Positions 18,516-28,595 of a DNA stretch of 64,000 bases are shown piece by piece. The DNA lies in contig CAMOZY010000001.1 in the NCBI GenBank assembly GCA_946631295.1, forward strand, positions 62,001 through 126,000. Direction: 5' to 3'. How positions within the stretch are numbered: position 1 is the stretch's first letter; each line of letters begins with the position of its first letter. Under the pieces are notes generated by a model, which saw only the letters and a list, made by a program, of their open reading frames with translations, was not told where the DNA came from and did not search any database. This stretch comes from an uncultured Lachnospiraceae bacterium (GTDB lineage Bacteria > Bacillota > Clostridia > Lachnospirales > Lachnospiraceae). The position numbers were made by a program, and so were the translations under genes.

Positions 18516-20828
18516 TCAGTTTCCGAGTGATGCGTAGAAATCCTGATCCTCTGCCCATGCAGTGTTCTTGATGGTCAGATACTGCTTGCCGTTGTAGGTA
18601 TCTGATACGGTAGTTGCTGCTTCTGAAGCTGAACCGAATCCTGCAACTGCTCCGCCGTTTCCGTTAACAATGATATTAACAAGAACGTTGATCTGGTCGT
18701 CTCCCTTAGCGCCGCTGAAGTTGGTGGTCAGATCGGTGTAGCTGTTGATCAGATCATTATCAGCAGTAGTTGTAGGAAGTGTGGTAGGAACTGAGGTGTA
18801 CCAGCTGTTGGAAGCAAGTGCGAGTTCAGGATGCTTAATGGTTCCGAGACCGATAGCGTTAGAAATGTATCCTGCGCCTTCACGTCCTACTTCTGTGGTG
18901 CACTGATACTCGAATGCCTGACTCTTCATGAATGAAAGAGTTGATCCAAGGAACTGACGTGCATAGTTGGTATAGTTTCCGCTTGCCTTCTCCCAAAGCT
19001 CTGCTCTTGTTGCATCGGAGATCTCGGGCATCTGGGTTCCGTTAAAGTTGAATGTTACATAGCTTCCGTCAGCATTTGTCTTGATAAATGCATCGGGTCC
19101 GTAAGACATGAGAATGGTTCCTTCTGCACTGTATGCGTAGTCGATAAGCTTAAGAGCTGCATAGAGCTTGTCCTGGTTGCCTGCAACGCCTGCTGCAGAG
19201 ATTCCCCAACCATCGGTCTTAACAGATCTCCAGGACTCTGTAAATCTCATGTAAACGCCATTTGCATTTGATCCGTCATACCAGCGTGCTACAGGTACCA
19301 TTACTGCCATGTACTTCTCACCTGCTGCGTTATCAAGCTTGGAGTCGTTGTAAAGAGTCTGGGTCTGGTTGTAGTCATAGTGCATGAATCCGGTATCGTT
19401 CTCAAGGTAGTTCTGGGTCTTCTCATCCTGGCTCTTTACGAATGCTTCGGAGATAAGTCCTTCCTTAACCATGTCGTTCATTCTCAGAAGTGCTTCATAA
19501 GTTTCAACTTCCATACGTGAATCATGAAGCTGTCCGTCTGTTCCGACATAGAGATAATCCTGACGAGACTCAAGTCCTCTTACACCAAAGAGAGTTCCGC
19601 AGAATCTGAACATATCAACACGTCTCTGGTTATTTGCATCTTCACGTGAGAAGATACCCTGTACGGAATCGGTTCCGTTAAGAGTCTGAGGATTTGCAAC
19701 AACGCATCTGAGAAGTGCTACGAGTTCATCAGCATCCCATGCCGCATTCTGTCCGACGAAGAGGTTGGAACGTGCGGTTCCGTAATATCCGTTATATGCG
19801 GTATCAATGTAGTTACGGAGCATGTTAACTGCGTCAACACCACTCATAACTCCTGCATCGTTCATAAGCTGAACGATATTGCCTGCTGCATCATAATCCT
19901 TGGTTATGGTTTCAACAGACTTGCCATCAAGAGTAACGACATCAATGTCAACTTTTCCTGATGTAGGCATGTAAGGCTGATATGCTGCAGGCTTGGTGTT
20001 GTTGGAAGCATCTGCTGCGAACTCGCCTTCGCCGTCAAGAAGAGCTACAACCCAGTCGGTTCTCATGAGAGGCATTCTCTCGATATCGTCTACACCGTCG
20101 AAATAAGGGCTGAAATAGATAGCGCCGGTGTCAACATTTCCGGTAATGGAAAGTCTTACGATGGGGTTAGCTTCAAGATAAGCCTTGAAGTTAGGCATAA
20201 GATCAAGGTAATCTGCGATGTTTACAATAGAACCTGTCTCACCGAACTCGTTGAGCTTGGCTGCGGTACCTGATACCATATCAACCTGATCAAGCTGCTC
20301 TTTCCAGTAATCAAACTCCTTGGCTGCGGAGTTGCCCTGATATACGCTGGTGAATGACATTCCAAGTCTGTTCTGAACTTCAACCCAGGTCGGCTTAAGA
20401 TCGCCTGCCATATAGGTGTTGCCGTCAGCAAGAGTGATGGTAAGTCCTGAATAAGCTTCTGCCTTTGCATCTGCGATGGCTGCCTTGATCTCTTCCTCGG
20501 TCTTGCCGTCAGCTTCCATCTGCTCTCTGATACCGGCCTCGTCTACGGTAACCTTATTTGCCTTAGCGATGGTCTCGGAATCAAAAACGATACCTGTGGC
20601 AGCACTGTTATAACCTGTAGCCATACGGAGCTCTGTTCCGGCTGCGAATGCAAGGGGATCAACCTCTGCGGTCTGTCCTCCCTCACTGTTTCCGGCAGTA
20701 CCGGGATCAGCCTGTGCAACAGGATCACTGCTCTCGGGCGCAGGTGCTTCGATCGTATTACCGCAGCCTGTAAGCATTGCTACGGTCATGCATGATACGA
20801 GAAGCATCGATACTAACTTCTTTTTCAT
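18516..20828 (-). CDS. Extracellular solute-binding lipoprotein, unusually large (770 aa)
   Basis: Lipobox MLTGCGN; Asp/Glu-rich linker; family-1-like solute-binding features (GWGISAAGVAGNQDKLYAALKLIDYAYSAEG). Confidence 0.85.
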   Translation of the reverse strand: MKKKLVSMLLVSCMTVAMLTGCGNTIEAPAPESSDPVAQADPGTAGNSEGGQTAEVDPLAFAAGTELRMATGYNSAATGIVFDSETIAKANKVTVDEAGIREQMEADGKTEEEIKAAIADAKAEAYSGLTITLADGNTYMAGDLKPTWVEVQNRLGMSFTSVYQGNSAAKEFDYWKEQLDQVDMVSGTAAKLNEFGETGSIVNIADYLDLMPNFKAYLEANPIVRLSITGNVDTGAIYFSPYFDGVDDIERMPLMRTDWVVALLDGEGEFAADASNNTKPAAYQPYMPTSGKVDIDVVTLDGKSVETITKDYDAAGNIVQLMNDAGVMSGVDAVNMLRNYIDTAYNGYYGTARSNLFVGQNAAWDADELVALLRCVVANPQTLNGTDSVQGIFSREDANNQRRVDMFRFCGTLFGVRGLESRQDYLYVGTDGQLHDSRMEVETYEALLRMNDMVKEGLISEAFVKSQDEKTQNYLENDTGFMHYDYNQTQTLYNDSKLDNAAGEKYMAVMVPVARWYDGSNANGVYMRFTESWRSVKTDGWGISAAGVAGNQDKLYAALKLIDYAYSAEGTILMSYGPDAFIKTNADGSYVTFNFNGTQMPEISDATRAELWEKASGNYTNYARQFLGSTLSFMKSQAFEYQCTTEVGREGAGYISNAIGLGTIKHPELALASNSWYTSVPTTLPTTTADNDLINSYTDLTTNFSGAKGDDQINVLVNIIVNGNGGAVAGFGSASEAATTVSDTYNGKQYLTIKNTAWAEDQDFYASLGN

Positions 20829-20901
20829 ACTAATCCTCCTTAAAGATTAAGAAAAAACTATTATTCGGATTCTATATCCGGAATAATCGGTTGCAGGCGC
20901 A

Positions 20902-21792
20902 TCACTCCTTGACGCCGCCCATGTTAACTCCCTTTGCAAAATACTTCTGTATAAAGGGATAGATCACCAGTATCGGGATTATGGAACATACGATAAGTGC
21001 ATATATAATGGAGTCCGATGAATATACTTCATTCCAACCTGCGGTATATTCGGGATCCTGATACTGCTCAAGTAACTCTCTGATGAAAACCTGAAGAGGT
21101 TTTTCAAATCCGTTCGAGATCATCTGACGTGCCCAGAAGTATCCGTTCCATCTTGAGATTGCGAAGAACAGTGCAACCGTTGCGATCGTCGATTTGCTCA
21201 TCGGTATGTACACAGTCCTTAGAACCTGGAACTCCGTAGCACCGTCAACTATTGCCGCTTCCTCTATCTCCGAAGGAATTCCTTCAAAAGCATTTCTCAG
21301 AAGGATGATGTTCATTGCCGCCATACCCATTGCTATAACGACAAGCCACTTATCATCGGTGATGCCGGCCTTGTTAAAGATCGACTTCGTAGCCAGATAA
21401 TTAAGATACTGGGGAACGATTCCGGCCGAGAACCACATCGTAAAAACCAGGAAGAAATTAAAGAACTTTCTGAACAGGAGTCTCTTCTTGGATAATGCAT
21501 ATGCTCCGAGTATCGAATAAAACATTGCCCAGAGTGTTCCGAAAACAGTGAGGAACAGCGTATTGGAATATGCATTCCAGAACATGTTGTCATTGAACAT
21601 TTTACGGAAGGCATCAAACTGGATATTTTTGGGGAGCAGTACAATCTGATTGTAGTCAACCTCATGCGCTCCGCTTATAGATGCTGAAATCGCATATACG
21701 AAAGGATACAGACACATCAGGGCAAATACAGCCAGAAACAGATAGCTGAACACCTTGAATATTAATTCTGATATTTCAAGTTTTCTCTTCAT
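20902..21792 (-). CDS. Carbohydrate ABC transporter permease (LplC/MalG type)
   Basis: EEAAIVDGATEFQVLRTVYIPMSKSTIATVALF EAA loop; 6 TM helices. Confidence 0.9.
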   Translation of the reverse strand: MKRKLEISELIFKVFSYLFLAVFALMCLYPFVYAISASISGAHEVDYNQIVLLPKNIQFDAFRKMFNDNMFWNAYSNTLFLTVFGTLWAMFYSILGAYALSKKRLLFRKFFNFFLVFTMWFSAGIVPQYLNYLATKSIFNKAGITDDKWLVVIAMGMAAMNIILLRNAFEGIPSEIEEAAIVDGATEFQVLRTVYIPMSKSTIATVALFFAISRWNGYFWARQMISNGFEKPLQVFIRELLEQYQDPEYTAGWNEVYSSDSIIYALIVCSIIPILVIYPFIQKYFAKGVNMGGVKE

Positions 21793-21804
21793 CTCCGGCT
21801 CCTA

Positions 21805-22866
21805 TTAATAAAGTGACGTATCCGATGCCTTGCGTGCGATCGTATTTGCTCCGATGACAAGGAGCATGCTGATGACATTACTCATCATCTCTGCCGCTGA
21901 GGAAATGCCCTTTGCAGCGCCCTCAAGTCCGTACCTGTTGGCAAGCGTTGAAACAACATCTGCGGTGATGAATGTATTTGCGTTATAAAGAAGGAGAACT
22001 TTCTCATATCCTATGGAAAGAAGTGTTCCTATCCTTGTGATTAGCATGATGACGATCGTTGAAAGAATACTGGGAAGAACAACATATCTCATCTGCGCCC
22101 ACTTGCCTGCGCCGTCAATTTGAGCCGCCTCATAGCTGGTAGGCGAGATTGAGATGATTGCTGCAAAGAATACGATACTTCCGTAACCGGATCCCTCCCA
22201 GATGCCGCTGAGAATATATATCGGTCTGAAGAATCTCGGAAGATTGAGAAGTCCGGCATAAGCCGTTTCCTGATCCACCATTCCAAGCTTTACAAGAAGC
22301 TGTGAAATGATACCCATGTTTGAAGTGAGTGCACCCTGCTTGACCAGCATAACAACAAGCGATGTAATGACGACTGTGGACATGAACTTGGGCAGATATG
22401 TAAGAACCTGGAATACACTCCTGAGAATATTGGAACGTATCTCATTGAAAAACAGTGCAAGGATGATTGGAAAAGGAAATCCGAAGAGCAATCCGTAGAA
22501 GCTGAGGATAAAAGTATTTCTCAGAGCTCTCCAGAACTCATTGGAGATTGTGGTCTGTCCTGAAAGAAGAACCTTGAAGTTATAGAATCCTGCAAAAAGC
22601 TGATCTGATACAGAAAGAGTATTATCGGAAACCTTAAAGCATCCGAGCAGCTCATACATGGGAAAATAACGCCAGAATAAAAATACGAGGAGCATAGGAA
22701 CAAGCATCACATACAGACGCCAGTCCTTAACGATAGTGCGTCCGACGTGAAGCCAGTAATGCTTCTCGACATCATCTCTTACAGCCTGCTCGGGATCCAT
22801 ATGATAAGTACCATTTTCCTTATCATATATAAGATAGTCCGAGCCCTTTGCCTTTACATCAGCCAT
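21805..22866 (-). CDS. ABC transporter permease (LplB type)
   Basis: SYEAAQIDGAGKWAQMRYVVLPSILSTIVIMLI EAA loop; start at ATG 22866. Confidence 0.9.
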   Translation of the reverse strand: MADVKAKGSDYLIYDKENGTYHMDPEQAVRDDVEKHYWLHVGRTIVKDWRLYVMLVPMLLVFLFWRYFPMYELLGCFKVSDNTLSVSDQLFAGFYNFKVLLSGQTTISNEFWRALRNTFILSFYGLLFGFPFPIILALFFNEIRSNILRSVFQVLTYLPKFMSTVVITSLVVMLVKQGALTSNMGIISQLLVKLGMVDQETAYAGLLNLPRFFRPIYILSGIWEGSGYGSIVFFAAIISISPTSYEAAQIDGAGKWAQMRYVVLPSILSTIVIMLITRIGTLLSIGYEKVLLLYNANTFITADVVSTLANRYGLEGAAKGISSAAEMMSNVISMLLVIGANTIARKASDTSLY

Positions 22867-23452
22867 TTTCGTGTTCCCCGTTTTGGAAATCTTTTTCCTT
22901 CTGTAACCCAAGAAGATAGGTTTTCTGGTCTTCAAAAACTCCGTCAAGCCTCGATGCTGTAAATACTATGAGCATCGTGAACAGTTCAGAGAGTGCATCC
23001 ATTGTGATAAAGTTCAGTATCGCTCCTGCTCCGGCTCCTGTGATCATAGCAGCCACCCCGCGTCCCGTCTGCATGAGAAGCTGAACAACAAGCGCATACG
23101 ATAAGGTCAGCAGCACGTTTTTCCTGATCCTGTCTCTGCCGGCAAACTTTATAAGTAAAAGTGCGGCAAGAGCAAATTCATTTCCGATCACATAAATAAA
23201 AAGCTGTTCGGCAGATCCACCTTGTACCGCTACATATATGATCCCGGCAAGTGCAGCGTGTATGGCCGACCAGATTCCCCATCTCATCATCACTATCGAA
23301 ACGATAGCCGCCGAAACAGATACCGTATAGAGCTGTCCCGGAAACCACTTCCTCGCTGCGGTTATGATGACGGTTTCTGATATTGCCAGGATGATGCCGA
23401 ACAGGACGTTATCTATGATCCTGTATTGTCCGAAACTAATCTGTCGGTCCAT
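22859..23452 (-). CDS. Membrane protein of unknown function, first gene of ABC operon
   Basis: ~6 TM helices, overlaps downstream permease start. Confidence 0.65.
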   Translation of the reverse strand: MDRQISFGQYRIIDNVLFGIILAISETVIITAARKWFPGQLYTVSVSAAIVSIVMMRWGIWSAIHAALAGIIYVAVQGGSAEQLFIYVIGNEFALAALLLIKFAGRDRIRKNVLLTLSYALVVQLLMQTGRGVAAMITGAGAGAILNFITMDALSELFTMLIVFTASRLDGVFEDQKTYLLGLQKEKDFQNGEHENG

Positions 23453-23498
23453 TCATCCACCAAGGCCCCTCGCGCCGTTTTGTCAATGAAAATCATTA

Positions 23499-23512
23499 TG
23501 TAAGCGCTTACT
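23499..23512. promoter_or_regulatory. cre/LacI-type operator candidate 1
   Basis: TGTAAGCGCTTACT, a palindrome close to the cre consensus TGWAANCGNTNWCA. Confidence 0.65.
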
Positions 23513-23559
23513 TGATGTAAAGATTATATCAAGTCATTTTTACAAATGCAACGAAAAAA

Positions 23560-23573
23560 TGTAAGCGCTTTTA
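23560..23573. promoter_or_regulatory. cre/LacI-type operator candidate 2
   Basis: TGTAAGCGCTTTTA, 61 nt from candidate 1, upstream of the minus-strand ABC operon. Confidence 0.6.
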
Positions 23574-23945
23574 TTGTGCAAAATTAACATAAAAGTACGA
23601 TTTTATGCGGTTTTTGTGGATTGCTTTTAGATGCCCCGTGGGCTTTTCTTTCATGTTCTTTCATAAAATTTTCATAAACTTTCACCCAGCATCATGTAAA
23701 AGCGATGAAAGCCTCCAAAAGCCGAAAACCCCAATATTTATGCGCCTTTGCGGAGACGCAAGCCATATTTGGTGTAAGAAACTGTCTTAAATCCTTGAAA
23801 TTGCTTACATAGACAGCGCTCGTCATTCTTTCAATCGCCTCCCGCCCACGGTCAGTAAAACACATTGACGGACATCTCAAAAACGGATATATTATGATAG
23901 TTGGTAAAAAGAAGGCAGTGCCGCATGGGCACTGCCGCAAGATCC

Positions 23946-24031
23946 GGAGACGTATCGAAGCGGTCATAACGGGGCGCACTCGAAATGCGTTTGCCCTCCG
24001 GGGCACGAGGGTTCGAATCCCTCCGTCTCCG
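23946..24031 (+). tRNA. tRNA-Ser (anticodon CGA)
   Basis: GGAGACG...CACTCGAAATG...long variable arm CCCTCCGGGGCACGAGGG...GGGTTCGAATCCC...CGTCTCCG; 7-bp acceptor stem pairs. Confidence 0.93.
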
Positions 24032-24034
24032 CTG

Positions 24035-24064
24035 GCTTCCGCCGATTTGGCGGAGGCTTTTTTT
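24035..24064 (+). terminator. Intrinsic terminator after tRNA-Ser
   Basis: GCTTCCGCCgatttGGCGGAGGC followed by TTTTTTTT. Confidence 0.8.
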
Positions 24065-24152
24065 TGTGAGTTCTACCAAAATTCTACCAAATCTATATTA
24101 ACTATAAATTCCATTATGGATCTATAGGCACTATCGCTGTAATAAAAACGTC

Positions 24153-24485
24153 TTATTTAAGGTTCAGAACCTCCATCATTTTCTTGGCTGTTTCTTCTTT
24201 TGATTCGTACTCAAGATGAGAGTATATATTGGCTGTCGTATTATAATCGCTATGTCCGAGCCACTCCTGGATCTGTTTCATTGGAACACCTGCACGTACG
24301 AGCATAGATGCACAACTGTGACGAAGTTCATGAAACTTTATCTTACGTAATTTATGTTTCTTCAATAATACCTGGAAATGATTTGAAACATAATTAGGTT
24401 CGATAAGTTTGTCAACAGGATCAACAAATATATAGTCTTCATATTCTCTGCTTTCCTTATTGAAGGCCTTCACCCTATATAGCAC
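24153..24485 (-). pseudogene. Truncated tyrosine recombinase/integrase (C-terminal catalytic fragment)
   Basis: KFHELRHSCASMLVRAGVPMKQIQEWLGHSDYNTTANIYSH gives HxxR, H and Tyr motifs; in-frame TAA shortly upstream; no N-terminal or core-binding domain. Confidence 0.85.
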
Positions 24486-24570
24486 GAATTGAATCGTATT
24501 GGTTACACGTTTTTACTTTTTTGCACTAAAGTTACGATTCAGTATCATTTCAAAATTTAACACTATAAGC

Positions 24571-24620
24571 TATTTTTGGCACATAACTGGAATTTCGATG
24601 TATTTTTGGCGTCATAATTC
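24571..24620. repeat. Short direct repeat TATTTTTGGC..CATAA (24571 and 24601)
   Basis: tatttttggcacataact and tatttttggcgtcataatt, 30-nt period, upstream of the ATPase gene. Confidence 0.5.
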
Positions 24621-24727
24621 CAATTATCGGCAAATATTTGCGTATATTTGGAATTTGGAGTATGATGCAGGTAAGTGAAAATCCACTCCTTAAACCATTC
24701 ATGTTATTCCGAAAGGAGATGATAAGT

Positions 24728-26155
24728 TTGAAAATAATTGGCCGAAAATCGGAAAAAAACGAATTAGAAAGATGTGAAAAATCCTCCAAACCTGAACTGG
24801 TATGCGTCTATGGCAGACGCCGCGTCGGAAAAACCTATTTAATAGAACAGACATTTTCAGATTACTTTGCATTCAGGGCAACCGGTGTAGAAGGAGGAAA
24901 AACCCGGGATCAATTAATATCATTTAATCAAAGACTTAAGGAATATGGTGACGAAGAAAGAAATATCCCCAAGAACTGGTTTGAGGCTTTTTCAAGATTA
25001 GATGCTATATTAAAGAAAAATTCGGTAAGGAAATCTGCTCACGGAAAAAAAATAGTATTTTTTGATGAATTTCCCTGGTTTGTCACAGCTAAATCTGATT
25101 TCCTTATGGCATTTGGAGAGTTTTGGAACAGATGTGGATCAGCTAACCAGGACTATATGTTTATTATCTGCGGAAGCGCCACATCATGGATAATAAACAA
25201 TGTCATAGAAAATACCGGCAGCTTATATGACAGGGTAACCTGCCAGATATTTCTTAAACCTTTTTCTTTGAAAGAGACTGAGGCTTTATTTAAAGATTTA
25301 GGTTTTGGATGGTCCAGAAAGCAGATAATAGACTGTCAGTTGGTGTTCGGCGGATTACCGTATTTCTTCAGTCTGATGAATTCAAACGAAAGCCTGACTT
25401 GGAATATAAATAAACTATGCCTGGAAGATCATGCATTACTTCAAAATGAATCAAAAAAACTGTTGGAAGCTACGTTAAAAGAGTCACCTGTTTATAACCA
25501 GATAATGGAATACTTATCCCAGTTTCAATATGGCACTCTAAAAAGCGCCTGCAGAAACTGCCTGAATATCCCCGCAGGAACTTTCACAAGGGCTGTAGAA
25601 GACCTGATCAAATGCGGATATGTGCATGAATATAAAGACGTATATGTAAAAGGACAGCCTCTTAAGCTTCAATTAGTAGATCCTTTCCTACTGTTCCATT
25701 ATAAATTTTTATCTGCGGAAAAAGCCAAAAGGTATACCGATTTTAACGATTACAGAAGCGATACTGGAAGATATACAAACTGGCGCGGACATGCATTTGA
25801 AATATTATGTATGTATCACATTGACCAGATAAAAAAGGCTTTAGGAATATCCGGTGTCCGCACCACCGAGTATCAATGGACAAGTGCAGCCATTAAAGAT
25901 GGCGCACAAATAGATCTGGTAATAGATCGAGATGATGGCATAACAAATATATGCGAAGCAAAATACACAGATACACCCTTTTCGATAAGCGAATCATATG
26001 AAGCAGATATGCTGAATAAGATCAAAACCTTTAAAGAGGAGACCGGAAATACAAATGCTCTAAAAATTGTAATGATCTCCGTTTCCGGGATAGCAGGAAC
26101 AGATCATACCGATCATATATCCAAGGTATTAACGCTGGATGATCTTTTCGAGTAA
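24728..26155 (+). CDS. AAA-type ATPase with C-terminal DUF234 nuclease-like domain
   Basis: IIGRKSEKNELER, VYGRRRVGKTYLIEQ P-loop, KKIVFFDEFPW Walker B, C-terminal ...GAQIDLVIDRDDGITNICEAKYTDTPFSI. TTG start behind AAAGGAG; ATG 24719 also possible. Confidence 0.85.
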   Translation: MKIIGRKSEKNELERCEKSSKPELVCVYGRRRVGKTYLIEQTFSDYFAFRATGVEGGKTRDQLISFNQRLKEYGDEERNIPKNWFEAFSRLDAILKKNSVRKSAHGKKIVFFDEFPWFVTAKSDFLMAFGEFWNRCGSANQDYMFIICGSATSWIINNVIENTGSLYDRVTCQIFLKPFSLKETEALFKDLGFGWSRKQIIDCQLVFGGLPYFFSLMNSNESLTWNINKLCLEDHALLQNESKKLLEATLKESPVYNQIMEYLSQFQYGTLKSACRNCLNIPAGTFTRAVEDLIKCGYVHEYKDVYVKGQPLKLQLVDPFLLFHYKFLSAEKAKRYTDFNDYRSDTGRYTNWRGHAFEILCMYHIDQIKKALGISGVRTTEYQWTSAAIKDGAQIDLVIDRDDGITNICEAKYTDTPFSISESYEADMLNKIKTFKEETGNTNALKIVMISVSGIAGTDHTDHISKVLTLDDLFE

Positions 26156-26280
26156 TCTATAATCAAAAAATGGCGGGAAATTCTTCCCGCCTACAGTGGT
26201 CCAAGGAGCTCAACACTCAAACCACCAATATTATAGCATTATAAATTCAAAGTTCAAACCAACTGAAACCCTAGATAAAA

Positions 26281-26305
26281 AAAGAGCTCACAATGAGCTC
26301 TTTTT
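26281..26305. terminator. Intrinsic terminator
   Basis: AAAGAGCTCacaatGAGCTCTTTTT between convergent genes. Confidence 0.7.
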
Positions 26306-26358
26306 CTCAGAACCCATTCCGTTGGCAACTTACTATAATCAAGAAATAGGTTTCTTTA

Positions 26359-27453
26359 TCAGACTTCCGATATAATTCTATCAAATAATTCCTGAATCTC
26401 TTTTTCCTCTGATTTATCTCCTGTCACACGCAGTGTATAGAAGACATTGTCTCTTACCCAATAGGCTATAGGAAAATAATAATCTCCATTGTAATAATTT
26501 AGATTATTCAGTCCGTCAGTAATCACAACCAGTACAGGTATACCCGACCCGGTAAAAACAGTTTTGTGATCATACGTTGCCATTCCACTGTATGTACTAC
26601 CTGTTTTATATATATCATCCCTTGATGAAACCACTGCCATTAATGTAATTCGAATTCCTTCGCTATTATAACCGGATGTGATAGTTATTTCATTCAACTC
26701 CCGGCCATTTATCTGTGAAGAGGCATTTGCCATTGCCTGAACATGAGATATATCAGGAACTTCCATACCAAAGTACCCAACCTTTTCAAGCCAGTCAAAT
26801 CCTTCAAGAGGATTATATATTGTGAGTCCGATAGTCTCTTCACATTCAGTCCAAGTTTCACAGTCAAAAGAGATCATACCAGGGATACTGCTTGAAAGCA
26901 TGCGCTGTTCAGAGGTCATATTATCCCATCTGTTCCATTCCTGTTCGATCATGTCAGAAAGAGATTCCGATATAACAGAAAAATCTGTAGCCAGAAGATC
27001 TGTTTCAACCCTGTAAAAAGACTCTTCTTCATCGTTTTTTTCTTCTATAAATCGAACCTCAGAAAACTCTTGTGATTTGTTGCCAAATATAACTTCAACA
27101 TTCTGGTTTCCATCAAATTTTTCTATATATTGAACTATAGAATCTTTTTCCGTGTCAGAAAAAGTGTATTCTCCAGAATGAATCTCAACCTTTGCTATTG
27201 TCCCATCCTCTGCCATCTCAATATCGGAATAAGCAGATGAACATCCGGTACTTTGAACGATCACTTCAGCAATACACTCTTGAAGGTAGTTTAAATATTT
27301 TTCATCTGAATCGATATTCTCTGTAGAAAGAGCCACGCTGATCTCATCTTCGGAATTTAATCCATTTCGTCCGCATCCAGAAACGACAAGCATCAAAAAT
27401 GCGACCAGAACAGATATTCCTCTATACCTGTTTTTCATCATAAACCTCTCCAA
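26359..27453 (-). CDS. Lipoprotein of unknown function
   Basis: Signal peptide with lipobox VVSGCGRN; overlaps upstream ORF. Confidence 0.7.
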   Translation of the reverse strand: MERFMMKNRYRGISVLVAFLMLVVSGCGRNGLNSEDEISVALSTENIDSDEKYLNYLQECIAEVIVQSTGCSSAYSDIEMAEDGTIAKVEIHSGEYTFSDTEKDSIVQYIEKFDGNQNVEVIFGNKSQEFSEVRFIEEKNDEEESFYRVETDLLATDFSVISESLSDMIEQEWNRWDNMTSEQRMLSSSIPGMISFDCETWTECEETIGLTIYNPLEGFDWLEKVGYFGMEVPDISHVQAMANASSQINGRELNEITITSGYNSEGIRITLMAVVSSRDDIYKTGSTYSGMATYDHKTVFTGSGIPVLVVITDGLNNLNYYNGDYYFPIAYWVRDNVFYTLRVTGDKSEEKEIQELFDRIISEV

Positions 27454-28589
27454 TCAGCTTCCAAAATGGCTCCATATGTAACAAGTCTATAATGTCCCTC
27501 CGGCAAGTTTGAATAATGACTTGCTCCGGTCAAAGAAACCGTTACCCGCTTTGTTTCTCCAGCCTTGAGAACCCTACATTCATCGGTAAACGCATAATTA
27601 TAATCACAATTCATAGGAACCTTGTACCAATTTCCGTCCAGTAGTACTTCTAATGAATAATAAGAACCATACTGCCAATCCTCCGAACCGGCGTTTTCAA
27701 GTTCATAAACGATTTTTTCATCGGTCCATTCAATACAAGTAATCGAAATATTCTCCGGGCTGTCAACATCATCAGATAGATGCATATTAGAAGCAATCCA
27801 TCCACTTTCATTCCGTGCCAGATAACAACCACAGGGCATATCCGCCAATGCCACCAATTGATGCTTATCTCGCCACGAATGCTCTTCCCAAATCTTTCCG
27901 AAGTCATAATCGAACAGATATACTTTGCCGTCTCTCATCACAAGGTAACCATTCGACCAAAAGGCCAGATAACCATTTCCATCCTCGGACCCGATCATAA
28001 ATCCATATGCGGGATAAGTAATAAGATCCGGAGTCCAATCTTCGACCATAACAGCATCCACACGATTCAACGATTCAACTACGCTAACTCTGTCATCCTC
28101 GGGATTGAACAGAAAACCACTGATTCCTTCCGTCCCATCATAAAACGACATATGTATCGCGCTCGTCTTCGGTGATGCTAATGCAAACAAATTCGAACCA
28201 ATATCATCTGCTACCTGATTCCTCATCAAAATCAGATATGGTTCTGTTCCATCTGGGGTTTCATCCCACACTTTCCATCGGAAAATCAATGATGAAGAAT
28301 CATCGGGATTAGTATAAACATATCCTTCGACAGTACTATCAAAATCATCCTTCATATCCAAGCCAACATTATTGGTCGCACCTATTATTTCCGCGTTATC
28401 CGGGAGATAATAAATCACATCACCCTGATAAGAATAAAGAACCCCATCATAATGAACGCAAGGAGACAAGGCCACCGGCAAATCCACCGGTAAGTCAGAC
28501 GGTTTATCATCGGTATTTATTGCACAGCCAAGCAAAGATATTAAACACAGCAAGACAATTGTTGAAAATACCCTTTTTCTCACAATCAA
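27438..28589 (-). CDS. Lipoprotein with C-terminal Ig-like domain
   Basis: Lipobox SLLGCAIN; C-term ENISITCIEWTDEKIVYELENAGSEDWQYGSYYSLEVLLDGNWYKVP...VTVSL...LPEGHYRLV Ig-like pattern. Confidence 0.7.
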   Translation of the reverse strand: MIVRKRVFSTIVLLCLISLLGCAINTDDKPSDLPVDLPVALSPCVHYDGVLYSYQGDVIYYLPDNAEIIGATNNVGLDMKDDFDSTVEGYVYTNPDDSSSLIFRWKVWDETPDGTEPYLILMRNQVADDIGSNLFALASPKTSAIHMSFYDGTEGISGFLFNPEDDRVSVVESLNRVDAVMVEDWTPDLITYPAYGFMIGSEDGNGYLAFWSNGYLVMRDGKVYLFDYDFGKIWEEHSWRDKHQLVALADMPCGCYLARNESGWIASNMHLSDDVDSPENISITCIEWTDEKIVYELENAGSEDWQYGSYYSLEVLLDGNWYKVPMNCDYNYAFTDECRVLKAGETKRVTVSLTGASHYSNLPEGHYRLVTYGAILEADWRGL

Positions 28590-28595
28590 GCTCCT

